Of a stretch of DNA of 64,000 bases, positions 50,104-58,172 are shown piece by piece (positions within the stretch are counted from its first letter, which is position 1; each line of letters starts with the position of its first letter). The stretch covers positions 310,001 to 374,000 of the forward strand of contig NZ_JAJGNJ010000002.1 of the NCBI RefSeq assembly GCF_020781835.1, read 5' to 3'. The notes beneath the pieces were generated by a model. That model ran no database searches. It saw only the letters and a list, made by a program, of their open reading frames with translations, and was not told the origin of the DNA. Made by a program: the position numbers and the translations under genes. The DNA is from Microbacterium testaceum. GTDB taxonomy: Bacteria > Actinomycetota > Actinomycetes > Actinomycetales > Microbacteriaceae.

Positions 50104-51258
50104 TCAGCCGATGGCATCCCTCAGATCGTCGACGGTCATGCCCTCGTTCACGCGGATCACCGGCAACGCGAGCTTGTCCGTCCCGACGCGGACGTAGCCG
50201 TGCTCCACGGTGCGGCCGAGCTCGAAGCCGGCCCGGCGCACACCCTCCTTGGTCGTGGCGTCGTGATGACCGAAGGGGTACGCCACGACCTCTTTCACGC
50301 CGAGGATCGCCGCGGACTGCTCGAGGTCGGCGGCGATCGTGTCGGCGTCGTCGTTGACCATGCGGCCCTTCCCGTTCGCCCCGGCCCGGTGCATGTCGTG
50401 CGTGTGCGACCGCTGGAGGACGAAGCGGTTGGGGGTGCCCTCGGTGCGGGCCGAGGTGATGACGAAGGAAGTGGTGAGGAGGTTCCGTGCGTCGACGATC
50501 GGTGCCGCCAGCTCGAGCCACGTGCTGTCGGCGTCGTCGTCGGTGATGATGACCGAGCGCTTCGGCAGGAACAGTGCCCCGTCGATGAAGGCGCTCAGCT
50601 CGTCCCAGGTCGGCAGGTAGAACCCGGATTCCTGGATGTAGGCCATCTGCGCGTCGAAGTCCCCGATGTAGAGGTAGTTGGCCCGCAGCCAGGTGTCCTC
50701 GCCCTCGGGTTTCCGCGTGAACTGGTGATACATGAGGATCGGGATGCCGGCGTCCTCGGCCCTGTTCGCCTCGGGGGTGGTCCACCCCGCGTGCAGCGTC
50801 TTCTGACGATCGGTGCACGTGACGAGGTCGGCGCCGTTGACCCGCGCCGGCAGGGCGAGCGCGCTCGCATCGGCGGCGGTGGCGTACCACCCGGCGAACA
50901 CGCGGCCGTCCGAACGGGGGATCGGGAGGTCCTCGTATCGTGCGTCCTGCGTCTGCAGTCGGGGACCGAGGGCGATGCCGTCGCCGGCGAACGACACCGC
51001 GCATGCCCGCGGATCCGCGGTGGTCGAGAGCAGGCTCTGCGCCGGAGTGAGGGGAGTCGGGGTCGGGGTCGGCTCCGCGCTCGGGACAGAGGAGGCGGTC
51101 GGGCGGGTCTGAGCGGCGGGGATCTCGGACGATCCGCGCACGACCGCGAACACGATCACGACGACCGCGATGAGGGCGACCGCCACCACCGCGGCGATCG
51201 TGCGCCGCAGGCGTGCGCGCCGTGCGGCCCGCCGGCGTCGTTGCGCGCGCGTGACCAT
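50104..51258 (-). CDS. Membrane-anchored polysaccharide deacetylase (CE4, NodB-like)
   Basis: The 384-residue protein has a basic cytoplasmic tail, one transmembrane helix (about 22-42), a Pro/Ser/Thr linker, an unknown domain with two Cys, and a C-terminal NodB-type domain. Motif 1 is SVIITDDDADSTW (usually TFDDG), motif 2 is RSHTHDMH (HxxxH metal site), and motif 3 is AYPFGHHD. It would remove acetyl groups from a surface glycan outside the membrane. The extra acidic residue in motif 1 is unusual. ATG 51258 follows GGGGGAA. It is near the GT2-GtrA gene, but separated by about 135 bases. Confidence 0.88.
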   Translation of the reverse strand: MVTRAQRRRRAARRARLRRTIAAVVAVALIAVVVIVFAVVRGSSEIPAAQTRPTASSVPSAEPTPTPTPLTPAQSLLSTTADPRACAVSFAGDGIALGPRLQTQDARYEDLPIPRSDGRVFAGWYATAADASALALPARVNGADLVTCTDRQKTLHAGWTTPEANRAEDAGIPILMYHQFTRKPEGEDTWLRANYLYIGDFDAQMAYIQESGFYLPTWDELSAFIDGALFLPKRSVIITDDDADSTWLELAAPIVDARNLLTTSFVITSARTEGTPNRFVLQRSHTHDMHRAGANGKGRMVNDDADTIAADLEQSAAILGVKEVVAYPFGHHDATTKEGVRRAGFELGRTVEHGYVRVGTDKLALPVIRVNEGMTVDDLRDAIG

Positions 51259-51370
51259 CGGTATTTCCCCCGTAATGCGGTGATCGTCCCCACGATCACG
51301 GCGATCCTAGCGGGACGGCTCGCGCAATCCGCGCGAGATCGCGCAGAGGAGCACCCGCCATGATGGGGTC

Positions 51371-52327
51371 ATGATCCGCATCGGCATCGTCGGCACCAGT
51401 TCCATCTCCGAGCGCCTGGCGGATGCCGTCCGCGCGGTCGACGGGGTCGCGCTCGGTCGCGTGGCGTCTCGTGACGAGGACCGCGGGCGCGAGTTCGCAG
51501 ACCGTATCGGCGCGCCCGGCGTCGCCCACGGTCTTCGCGCTCTGCTCGCCGCGGACGACGTCGACGCCGTCTACATCGCGAGTCCGAACGCGGTGCACGC
51601 GGAGCAGGTGCGGACGGCGGTGGATGCCGGTGTCCCGGTCCTCGTGGAGAAGCCGGCGACCGTGACGGCGGGGGAGTGGGCCGGTCTGGTGGCGCGCGCG
51701 AGAGAACGGGGAGTCGTGCTGCTGGAGGCGATGCGCACGGCGTACGACCCCGGCATCCGGGCCGTCGAGGACGTCCTGCCCGGGCTCGGCCGCATCCGCC
51801 GGGTCTCGTTCCGGTACGAGAAGCGGTCGGCCCGGTACGACCACGTGCTCGCGGGAGAGCAGACGAACATCTTCGATCCCGCGTTGGGTGGCAGTGCGCT
51901 GCGCGATCTGGGGGTCTATCCGCTGCACGCGCTCGTGCTGCTCTTCGGCGAACCCCGGGAGGTCAGCGGGGCGCGTGTGGGCATCGCGTCGCACACCGAC
52001 GGGCTCGGCAGTGCGATCGCGGAGTACGACGACTTCGTCGCCGATGTGGCGTGGTCGAAGATCACCGACACCACGCTGCCGAGCGAGATCCAGGGGGAGA
52101 AGGCCTCTCTGTCGATCGATGCCATCGACGCCCCGCGGCGTCTCATCCTGAGCCCGCGTGGCAGCGCGCCGGAGGTCATCGAGGTCGAGGCGCCGGAGAA
52201 CCCGATGATCGGCGAGGTGGAACGTTTCCGCGACGCCGTGCGCGGCGCCGACATCGCGGCCGATCAGGACCGCACCGCGCACACCCTCCGCATCGTCGAC
52301 CTGCTGCTGCAGCGCCCGCTGCGCTGA
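51371..52327 (+). CDS. Gfo/Idh/MocA family oxidoreductase
   Basis: The 318-residue enzyme has an N-terminal Rossmann domain starting IRIGIVGTSSISERLADAV (G-x-G-x2-S), DDVDAVYIASPNAVHAEQVRTAVDAGVPVLVEKP with the conserved EKP lysine, and a C-terminal substrate domain (about 120-318) containing GGSALRDLGVYPLHAL (a conserved G-x-D-x-x-x-Y-x-x-H pattern). Members oxidise or reduce sugars and polyols with NAD(P). The substrate is unknown and the gene stands alone. ATG 51371 is preceded only by GGGGT, so translation initiation may be weak. Confidence 0.9.
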   Translation: MIRIGIVGTSSISERLADAVRAVDGVALGRVASRDEDRGREFADRIGAPGVAHGLRALLAADDVDAVYIASPNAVHAEQVRTAVDAGVPVLVEKPATVTAGEWAGLVARARERGVVLLEAMRTAYDPGIRAVEDVLPGLGRIRRVSFRYEKRSARYDHVLAGEQTNIFDPALGGSALRDLGVYPLHALVLLFGEPREVSGARVGIASHTDGLGSAIAEYDDFVADVAWSKITDTTLPSEIQGEKASLSIDAIDAPRRLILSPRGSAPEVIEVEAPENPMIGEVERFRDAVRGADIAADQDRTAHTLRIVDLLLQRPLR

Positions 52328-52370
52328 CCCGATTCACCCGGTGTTTCCCGTCCCACGGTAGGAAGAGCGG

Positions 52371-53573
52371 ATGACACGAGCCGGCACCGTCTCCGAGGTG
52401 TTCCTCGCGTTCCTGCGCCTGGGCGTGACATCGTTCGGAGGCCCGGTGGCGCACCTGGGCTACTTCCGCGACGACCTCGTCGCGCGGCGTCGTTGGATGG
52501 ACGACCGGGCCTACGCCGACCTCGTCGCACTGTGTCAGTTCCTCCCCGGCCCCGCCTCGAGCCAGGTCGGATTCGCGATGGGGCTGCAGCGCGCGGGTTT
52601 TCTCGGCGCGCTCGCGGCGTTCGTCGCCTTCACCCTGCCCTCCGCGGCGCTGCTCGTCGCGTTCGCCGCCGGCGCGTGGCTGTTCGGGGGACCGGTGGGC
52701 GGCGGCATCCTGGACGGGTTGAAGATCGTCGCCGTGGCCATCGTCGCCCAGGCCGTGTGGGGCATGGCCCGCGCCCTCGCGCCCGACGGTCCGCGCGCCG
52801 GGATCGCCGTCGTCGCCGTCGCTCTGGCGCTGTGGGCGCCCGGAGCGGTCGGTCAGATCGGTGCGCTGGTCGTCGGGGTCGTGGCCGGGTCGGTCCTGCT
52901 GCGGGGCGGCGCCGAGGAGACGGGGGCGTCGGCCCTGTCGTTCGGAGTGCCCCGGGCGGTCGCGATCGGATGCCTCGCCGCCGCCGCGATCGCCCTGGTG
53001 GGGCTGCCCGTTCTCGCGGCCGTGACCGGGTCGGGCCTCATCGCGCTCGTCGACGCCTTCTTCCGGGCCGGCGCGCTGGTGTTCGGCGGGGGGCACGTCG
53101 TCCTCCCGCTGCTGCAGGCCGAGGTGGTGCAGACCGGGTGGGTCTCGCCGGACGCCTTCCTCGCCGGCTACGGTGCGGCGCAGGCCGTCCCGGGCCCCCT
53201 GTTCACCTTCGCGGCGTATCTCGGTTCGGTGTCGTCGGTGGGTCCGGGCGGCATCGCGGGGGCGGCGATCGCGCTCACGGCGATCTTCCTCCCCGGGTTC
53301 CTCGTGCTCGTGGGGGTGCTGCCCTTCTGGGATGCGTTGCGCGGACGCCCCCGGGCGCGGGCGGCGATGCGCGGCGCGAACGCGGCGGTCGTCGGCATCC
53401 TGGGGGCGGCGCTGTACACGCCGGTGTTCACGACCGCCGTCACCGGACCTGGCGCGTTCATGCTCGCGCTGGTCGCTTTCGTGCTGTTGACGGCATTCCG
53501 TGTCCCGCCCTGGGCCGTGGTGATCGTCGGCGCAGCGGGTGGTGCCGCGCTGGCGTCGCTCGGCGTCGTCTGA
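52371..53573 (+). CDS. chrA: Chromate transporter ChrA (CHR family)
   Basis: The 400-residue membrane protein shows the two homologous halves of long-chain CHR proteins. The first has FLRLGVTSFGGPVAHLGYFRDDLVARRRWMDDRAYADLVALCQFLPGPASSQVGFAMG, the second has FFRAGALVFGGGHVVLPLLQAEVVQTGWVSPDAFLAGYGAAQAVPGPLFTFAAYLG. These are the conserved loops of each repeat. It probably exports chromate, although many CHR proteins have undefined natural substrates. ATG 52371 follows AGGAAG. No chromate reductase or regulator gene is adjacent. Confidence 0.93.
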   Translation: MTRAGTVSEVFLAFLRLGVTSFGGPVAHLGYFRDDLVARRRWMDDRAYADLVALCQFLPGPASSQVGFAMGLQRAGFLGALAAFVAFTLPSAALLVAFAAGAWLFGGPVGGGILDGLKIVAVAIVAQAVWGMARALAPDGPRAGIAVVAVALALWAPGAVGQIGALVVGVVAGSVLLRGGAEETGASALSFGVPRAVAIGCLAAAAIALVGLPVLAAVTGSGLIALVDAFFRAGALVFGGGHVVLPLLQAEVVQTGWVSPDAFLAGYGAAQAVPGPLFTFAAYLGSVSSVGPGGIAGAAIALTAIFLPGFLVLVGVLPFWDALRGRPRARAAMRGANAAVVGILGAALYTPVFTTAVTGPGAFMLALVAFVLLTAFRVPPWAVVIVGAAGGAALASLGVV

Positions 53574-53579
53574 TCCTGC

Positions 53580-53598
53580 GTGTCATAACACGTGACAC
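53580..53598. promoter_or_regulatory. Inverted repeat ahead of the acyl-CoA ligase gene
   Basis: GTGTCA (53580-53585) and TGACAC (53593-53598) form an inverted repeat with a 7-base gap, within an intergenic stretch of lower G+C, about 65-85 bases before GTG 53664. TTGACA at 53611-53616 could be a -35, although no good -10 follows. An operator of a TetR or CRP-type regulator is possible. Confidence 0.35.
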
Positions 53599-53663
53599 CG
53601 GGTTCCTCCTTTGACAGGATGAGCGCACGGCGTCGTCGCCGCGTCGGTATCGAAGGAGATCCC

Positions 53664-55247
53664 GTGTTCCAGAGCCCTTACCCCCGCATCGAAATTCCGT
53701 CCCGGAGCGTCTACGACCACCTCTTCGGGTCGCTGACCGACGCTGATCTCGAGCGCGTCGCGTTGATCGACCCCGCCACCGGCGACGAGACGACCTACGG
53801 CGTTCTCCGCGACCAGGTCGACGCGTTCGCCGGGGCGCTCGCCCATCGCGGCGTCGACACCGAGACGGTGGTCGGTCTCCTCTGTCCCAACGTCCCCGCC
53901 TTCGCGACGGTGTTCCACGGCATCCTGCGGCTGGGGGCGGCCGTGACCACCGTCAACTCCCTCTATACGGCGCATGAGATCGAGACGCAGCTGAGGGATG
54001 CCGGCGCCGCCTGGCTCGTGACCGTGTCGCCGCTGCTCGGCCCCGCATCCGAAGCCGCGCGCGCCGCGGGCATCCCCGACGATCGCGTGATCGTCCTCGA
54101 CGGGGCGCCCGGGCACCCCGACCTGCGGTCGTTGCTCTCGGAGCGGCGGACCCCGCCCGAGGTCGACTTCGACCCGGACACCCACGTCGCGGTGCTGCCG
54201 TACTCGTCGGGTACGACGGGAGTGCCGAAGGGCGTGATGCTCTCGCACCGCAACCTCGTGGCCAACGTCGACCAGTGCCGCGTCAGCATCCGGCTCGGCA
54301 GTGACGACCGCGTCCTGGCGGTGTTGCCGTTCTTCCACATCTACGGCATGACGGTGCTGCTGAACCTGGCGCTGCGACAGCGGGCTGCGCTGGTCACGAT
54401 GCCGAAGTTCGACCTGCTCGCGTTCCTGCGCTGCATCCAGGCGCACCGTTGCACCTTCCTGTTCATCGCCCCGCCGATCGCTCTGGCCCTCGCGAAGCAT
54501 CCCGTCGTCGACGACTTCGACATCTCGAGCGTCCACACCGTCTTCTCGGGTGCGGCGCCGCTGGACGGCGAGACCGCCGAGACCGCGGGTCGACGCATCC
54601 ACGCCCGCTTCTTCCAGGGCTACGGCATGAGCGAACTCAGTCCCGTCTCCCACGCGATCCCACCCGAGCGCGACGACATGCCGGTCAGCTCGGTCGGCGT
54701 GCTCGTGCCGAACGTCGAGGCGAAACTCGTCGACACCGAGACCGGCGCGGAGATCCAGGAGCACGACGATGACGGCCTGACAGCGCCCGGAGAGCTGTGG
54801 GTGCGGGGCCCCAACGTGATGCTCGGGTATCTGGGCCGCCCGGATGCCACGGCGGAGACGATCGACGCCGACGGATTCCTGCACACGGGCGACATCGCGA
54901 CGCACCACGTCGACGGGTACTTCACGATCGTCGACCGGTTGAAGGAGCTGATCAAGTACAAGGGGTATCAGATCGCGCCCGCCGAGCTGGAGGCGCTGCT
55001 GCTGTCGCATCCGCAGATCCAGGATGCCGCCGTCATCGGCGTGCTCGACGACGAGAAGCAGGAGATCCCTAAAGCCTTCGTCGTCGCCGCCCCCGGCGCG
55101 CAGCTCACCGCCGCCGAGGTGATGGCCTTCGTCGCGGCGGAGGTCGCGCCGCACAAGAAGGTACGGCGTGTGGAGTTCATCGACGCGATCCCGAAGTCCG
55201 CATCCGGGAAGATCTTGCGGAAGGACCTGCGCGCCCGGGAGGCGTGA
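53664..55247 (+). CDS. AMP-dependent acyl-CoA ligase (4-coumarate-CoA ligase-like)
   Basis: The 527-residue adenylate-forming enzyme has the AMP-binding P-loop LPYSSGTTGVPKGVMLSHRN, the aromatic-rich FFHIYGMTVLLN, GYGMSELSPVSHAIP, GYLGRPDATAETIDADGFLHTGDIA (adenine and hinge) and the C-terminal catalytic lysine region IPKSASGKILRKDLRARE. It activates an aryl or fatty acid to its CoA ester; the pocket resembles 4CL-type ligases. The GTG at 53664 was chosen over upstream starts because AAGGAG lies five bases before it. No pathway partner is adjacent. Confidence 0.93.
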   Translation: MFQSPYPRIEIPSRSVYDHLFGSLTDADLERVALIDPATGDETTYGVLRDQVDAFAGALAHRGVDTETVVGLLCPNVPAFATVFHGILRLGAAVTTVNSLYTAHEIETQLRDAGAAWLVTVSPLLGPASEAARAAGIPDDRVIVLDGAPGHPDLRSLLSERRTPPEVDFDPDTHVAVLPYSSGTTGVPKGVMLSHRNLVANVDQCRVSIRLGSDDRVLAVLPFFHIYGMTVLLNLALRQRAALVTMPKFDLLAFLRCIQAHRCTFLFIAPPIALALAKHPVVDDFDISSVHTVFSGAAPLDGETAETAGRRIHARFFQGYGMSELSPVSHAIPPERDDMPVSSVGVLVPNVEAKLVDTETGAEIQEHDDDGLTAPGELWVRGPNVMLGYLGRPDATAETIDADGFLHTGDIATHHVDGYFTIVDRLKELIKYKGYQIAPAELEALLLSHPQIQDAAVIGVLDDEKQEIPKAFVVAAPGAQLTAAEVMAFVAAEVAPHKKVRRVEFIDAIPKSASGKILRKDLRAREA

Positions 55248-55265
55248 CCCGTCCGGGCGACGCCG

Positions 55266-55316
55266 GTGCCCCGGACACGCGGATCAGCGCGCGCCGCGTC
55301 CGTGTGTCCCGGGCAC
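55266..55316 (+). terminator. Imperfect hairpin after the acyl-CoA ligase
   Basis: GTGCCCCGGACAC (55266-55278) and GTGTCCCGGGCAC (55304-55316) are inverted repeats with one mismatch, separated by 25 bases. It starts about 20 bases after the ligase stop and may end the transcript. Confidence 0.45.
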
Positions 55317-55350
55317 GCGGCGCGGGGAACGGGCGGAGCGGGCGTCCGGG

Positions 55351-55392
55351 AAAAGAAAAGAACCCCCGCGATGTAGAAGCTACGCGAGGGTT
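55351..55392 (-). terminator. Rho-independent terminator of the tRNA operon
   Basis: On the minus strand AACCCTCGCG and CGCGGGGGTT form a stem (one wobble) with a 12-base loop, directly followed by CTTTTCTTTT. It begins five bases after tRNA-Phe and is the clearest intrinsic terminator in the window. Confidence 0.88.
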
Positions 55393-55396
55393 CCAG

Positions 55397-55469
55397 TGGC
55401 TCCGACCGGCATCGATCCGGTGACCTTTCGATTTTCAGTCGAACGCTCTACCAACTGAGCTACAGAGCC
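55397..55469 (-). tRNA. tRNA-Phe (GAA)
   Basis: The 73-base minus-strand sequence folds into a cloverleaf with acceptor stem GGCTCTG/CGGAGCC. The anticodon loop CTGAAAA reads GAA (Phe), and the T-loop is variant (GGATCGATGCC). CCA is not encoded. It is the last gene of a three-tRNA operon. Confidence 0.97.
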
Positions 55470-55533
55470 GAGCGGCATGTCTGCCGCTTCCTAGACGAAA
55501 GGCCTCCTCGAAAGAAGGCCCGTCGCTGTGGAG

Positions 55534-55607
55534 CGACCCTGACGGGACTTGAACCCGCGACCTCCGCCGTGACAGGGCGGCACGCTAACCAACTGCGCTA
55601 CAGGGCC
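55534..55607 (-). tRNA. tRNA-Asp (GTC)
   Basis: The 74-base minus-strand sequence has acceptor stem GGCCCTG/CAGGGTC, D-loop AGTTGGTTAGC, the anticodon loop CTGTCAC giving GTC (Asp), and T-loop GGGTTCAAGTCCC. CCA is not encoded. It lies between tRNA-Glu and tRNA-Phe. Confidence 0.97.
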
Positions 55608-55633
55608 ATGCTTGTTTAATTGTGACCGGTGAG

Positions 55634-55706
55634 TGACCCCAACGGGATTCGAACCCGTGCTACCGCCGTGAAAGGGCGGCGTCCTAGGCCGCTAAACGAT
55701 GGGGCC
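55634..55706 (-). tRNA. tRNA-Glu (TTC)
   Basis: The 73-base minus-strand sequence has acceptor stem GGCCCCA/TGGGGTC, the anticodon loop CTTTCAC giving TTC (Glu), and T-loop GGGTTCGAATCCC. CCA is not encoded. It is the first gene of the tRNA operon, about 40 bases after the promoter at 55754-55783. Confidence 0.97.
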
Positions 55707-55753
55707 GGATGAACCTCGAAACCTGCGATTCCGTGCTCACTTGCCGACGACCG

Positions 55754-55783
55754 AGCCTACTTCATGATTCTCGAGATTGCCAA
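55754..55783 (-). promoter_or_regulatory. Promoter of the tRNA-Glu-Asp-Phe operon
   Basis: On the minus strand TTGGCA (55783-55778) and TAGGCT (55759-55754) are separated by 18 bases. The predicted transcript starts about 40 bases before tRNA-Glu. Confidence 0.7.
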
Positions 55784-55857
55784 TCGGGGGCGTGGCGCTG
55801 CTCCACCCCGGCGTGTCGAGGGTCCAGACTGGGCCGCGGCAACGGGAACTCGACCTG

Positions 55858-55885
55858 TTGTTCGTGTGATTCGTGTTGCTACTGT
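55858..55885 (+). promoter_or_regulatory. Promoter of the M23 peptidase gene
   Basis: TTGTTC (55858-55863) and TACTGT (55880-55885) with a 16-base spacer lie in a less GC-rich stretch, giving a leader of about 30 bases with GAGG before GTG 55922. Confidence 0.6.
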
Positions 55886-55921
55886 GGTGCGAGTTGCGAA
55901 CCGGTGAGATGAGGTAATGCC

Positions 55922-57370
55922 GTGGCGCCTGAATCCCACGAAAGCCTGGACGACTGCGGCTGCGCGCCCACCCCGGCCGAGCGTTCCCGTCTGTGGCCTT
56001 CGCTCGATCGTCGCGGCGCCCTCAAGCTGGGTGCCTTCGGAGCCGTCGCGCTCGGTGCCTTCGGCGCCACCGTCCCTTCCTTGGCATCCTCGTCCCCCGC
56101 GTTCGCCGCCGACTACCCGTCCTGGGCCGATGTCGAGGCCGCGCGCGCCAATGAGGCCGCCAAGGCCGGCGAGATCTCCCGCATCCAGGGCCTCATCGCG
56201 GGTCTGCAGTCCGAGGTCGAGCGCACGCAGGCCGAGGTCGTCGCGCGGTCCGGCGAGTACTACGCCGCGCAGCAGGCGTTCTTCGACGCCGACTACCGGG
56301 CGCAGCAGATCAGGGCGCAGGCGGATGCCGAGACGGCCAAGGCCGCTGACGCCGCCACGAAGGCCGGCAAGGTGGCCGCGCAGTTGTACCGGAGCGGCGG
56401 CGACGACACGTCGCTCGACCTCTTCTTCTCCGGATCGGCCGCCACGGCCGATGATCTGCTGGCCAAGCTCGGCACCATGGACAAGCTCCTCGAGCGCAAT
56501 CGCTCCGTGTACGCCGCCGCGGTGGCCGCCCGCGACAGCGCGAAGAACCTGAGCAGTCAGGCCGACGACGCCAAGGCCGAGCGCGATCGTCTGCAGAAGA
56601 TCGCCGAAGAGAAGATGGTGGCCGCCCAGCAGGCGGCCGATGCCGCGCAGGCGGCTCTTGCGGAGCAGCAGGCCAACCAGGTCGTGCTGCAGGCGCAGCT
56701 TGCCGCGCTGCAGGACACGACAGCGAAGACGATCGCGGAATACCAGGCGGGCGTCGAGGCCGAGCGCAAGGCGCGCGAAGAGCGCGAGCGCCGGGCCCGA
56801 GAGGAAGCCGAAGCCCGCGCCCGCGCCCAGCGCGAGCAGGAGGAACGCGACCGCCAGAACGCGGCCGCCAACGCCGGTGGTGGCGGCAGCGGTGGCGGCG
56901 GCGGTGGCAGCAGCGGCGGTGGTGGTGGCGGCGGCGGAAGCGTGGTCGGCTCCGGATGGGCCCGACCTTCCTCGGCCGGCACCACCTCGGGGTACGGCCC
57001 CCGTACGGGACAGTGCGGGGCGAGCTATTGCGCGAGCACGTGGCACCTCGGCCTCGACTTCGGCGCCGGATGCTGGTCGCCGATCTACGCCGCCGCGAGC
57101 GGCCGGGTGACCTACGCCGGCTACAACGGCGGGTACGGCAACTACATCCGCATCCAGCATGACGACGGCTCCGGCACCGGCTACGCCCACATCGTTCCCG
57201 GCGGCATCTACGTCTCCAACGGTCAGCGCGTCTCCGCCGGGCAGCAGATCGCGGCGACGGGTCAGACGGGCAATTCCTTCGGATGCCACCTCCACTTCGA
57301 GGTCTACCCGCCCGGCGGCGGGACCACCAACCCCGCCACGTGGTTGCGCAACCGCGGCGTCTGGGTCTGA
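55922..57370 (+). CDS. Secreted M23 (lysostaphin-type) peptidoglycan peptidase with coiled coil
   Basis: The 482-residue protein has a twin-arginine-like signal (LDRRGALKLGAFGAVALGAFG, about 29-60), then a long Ala/Glu-rich coiled coil (about 65-310). A poly-Gly linker and a C-terminal M23 domain (about 355-475) follow, with zinc-site motifs HLGLDFGAGC (H-x3-D) and HLHFEV (HxH). NlpD/EnvC-like coiled-coil M23 proteins act in wall remodelling and cell separation. Three Cys in the catalytic domain (TGQCGASYC, GAGCW) could form disulfides after export. GTG 55922 follows GAGG. It ends at the strong hairpin 57380-57406. Confidence 0.92.
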   Translation: MAPESHESLDDCGCAPTPAERSRLWPSLDRRGALKLGAFGAVALGAFGATVPSLASSSPAFAADYPSWADVEAARANEAAKAGEISRIQGLIAGLQSEVERTQAEVVARSGEYYAAQQAFFDADYRAQQIRAQADAETAKAADAATKAGKVAAQLYRSGGDDTSLDLFFSGSAATADDLLAKLGTMDKLLERNRSVYAAAVAARDSAKNLSSQADDAKAERDRLQKIAEEKMVAAQQAADAAQAALAEQQANQVVLQAQLAALQDTTAKTIAEYQAGVEAERKAREERERRAREEAEARARAQREQEERDRQNAAANAGGGGSGGGGGGSSGGGGGGGGSVVGSGWARPSSAGTTSGYGPRTGQCGASYCASTWHLGLDFGAGCWSPIYAAASGRVTYAGYNGGYGNYIRIQHDDGSGTGYAHIVPGGIYVSNGQRVSAGQQIAATGQTGNSFGCHLHFEVYPPGGGTTNPATWLRNRGVWV

Positions 57371-57379
57371 GCAACGCGA

Positions 57380-57406
57380 AAGCCCCCGGTCGATGACCGG
57401 GGGCTT
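57380..57406. terminator. Bidirectional terminator hairpin
   Basis: AAGCCCCCGGTC (57380-57391) and GACCGGGGGCTT (57395-57406) form a perfect 12-bp stem with loop GAT between the convergent M23 peptidase and ppa genes. TTCGTCGT follows on the plus strand. Confidence 0.85.
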
Positions 57407-57423
57407 CGTCGTGACCGGGGAGG

Positions 57424-57957
57424 TCAGAGGGTGTTGGGTGCTTCGCCCTCACCCTGTGTCTTGGTCTGGGCGTCGTGCTCGTCGAAGCGCGTGAACGCCT
57501 CGCCGACCAGGCGCTCGGCCTCGGCGGCATCCGCCCACTCGTCGACCTTGACCCACTTGTTCGGCTCGAGGTCCTTGTAGTGCTCGAAGAAGTGCGCGAT
57601 CTCCTTCTTCGTCCAGTCGTCGATGTCGCCGACGTCCTGGATGTGATCCCAGCGCGGGTCCTTCGCGAGCACCGCGACGACCTTGTCGTCGCCGCCGGCC
57701 TCGTCGCTCATCTTCAGCACGCCGACGGGCCGGACCTTCGCCAGGATGCCGGGGTAGAGGTCGCGGTCGAGGAGCACGAGCACATCGAGCGGGTCGCCGT
57801 CCTCGCCGAGGGTGTTCTCGAAGAAGCCGTAGTTGGCCGGGTAGCCGAACACCGTGTACAGGATGCGGTCGAGGAAGACCCGGCCGGTGCCGTGGTCCAC
57901 TTCGTACTTCACGCGGCTGCCGCGCGGGATCTCGATGACGGCGTCGTACGCGCCCAT
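57424..57957 (-). CDS. ppa: Inorganic pyrophosphatase (family I)
   Basis: The 177-residue enzyme hydrolyses pyrophosphate, driving biosynthesis. Features are IEIPRGSRVKYEVDHGTG, LYTVFGYPANYGFFENTLGEDGDPLDVLVL with the D-G-D-P-L-D-V metal signature, and DDKVVAVLAKDP near residue 95. Length is close to other bacterial family I enzymes. The C-terminal 20 residues are acidic and disordered. ATG 57957 follows AAGGAG. It is divergent from tilS. Confidence 0.97.
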   Translation of the reverse strand: MGAYDAVIEIPRGSRVKYEVDHGTGRVFLDRILYTVFGYPANYGFFENTLGEDGDPLDVLVLLDRDLYPGILAKVRPVGVLKMSDEAGGDDKVVAVLAKDPRWDHIQDVGDIDDWTKKEIAHFFEHYKDLEPNKWVKVDEWADAAEAERLVGEAFTRFDEHDAQTKTQGEGEAPNTL

Positions 57958-58172
57958 ACCTCTGCTCCTTAGATCGGTGGCTTTTCGCGCCCAGCCTAGT
58001 CGCGGCGGCCCCGCGGCCCCGCGCCCGCGTCGGCGTCGCCTGCTCGCCGAGGCACAACGCAGGAGTATCGCCGAGCGCACCGCGGAGGATGGGCGTTCCG
58101 GCCGCGGCGGAGGGCAGATCTCCTGCGTCGTGTCCGCGGTGACGGGCGAACGGCGACGGCTAGCGTGGACGT

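Noticed and set aside
55397..55706. Integration (att) site in the tRNA cluster
   Set aside because: No integrase and no duplicated tRNA 3' end is seen on either side within the window.
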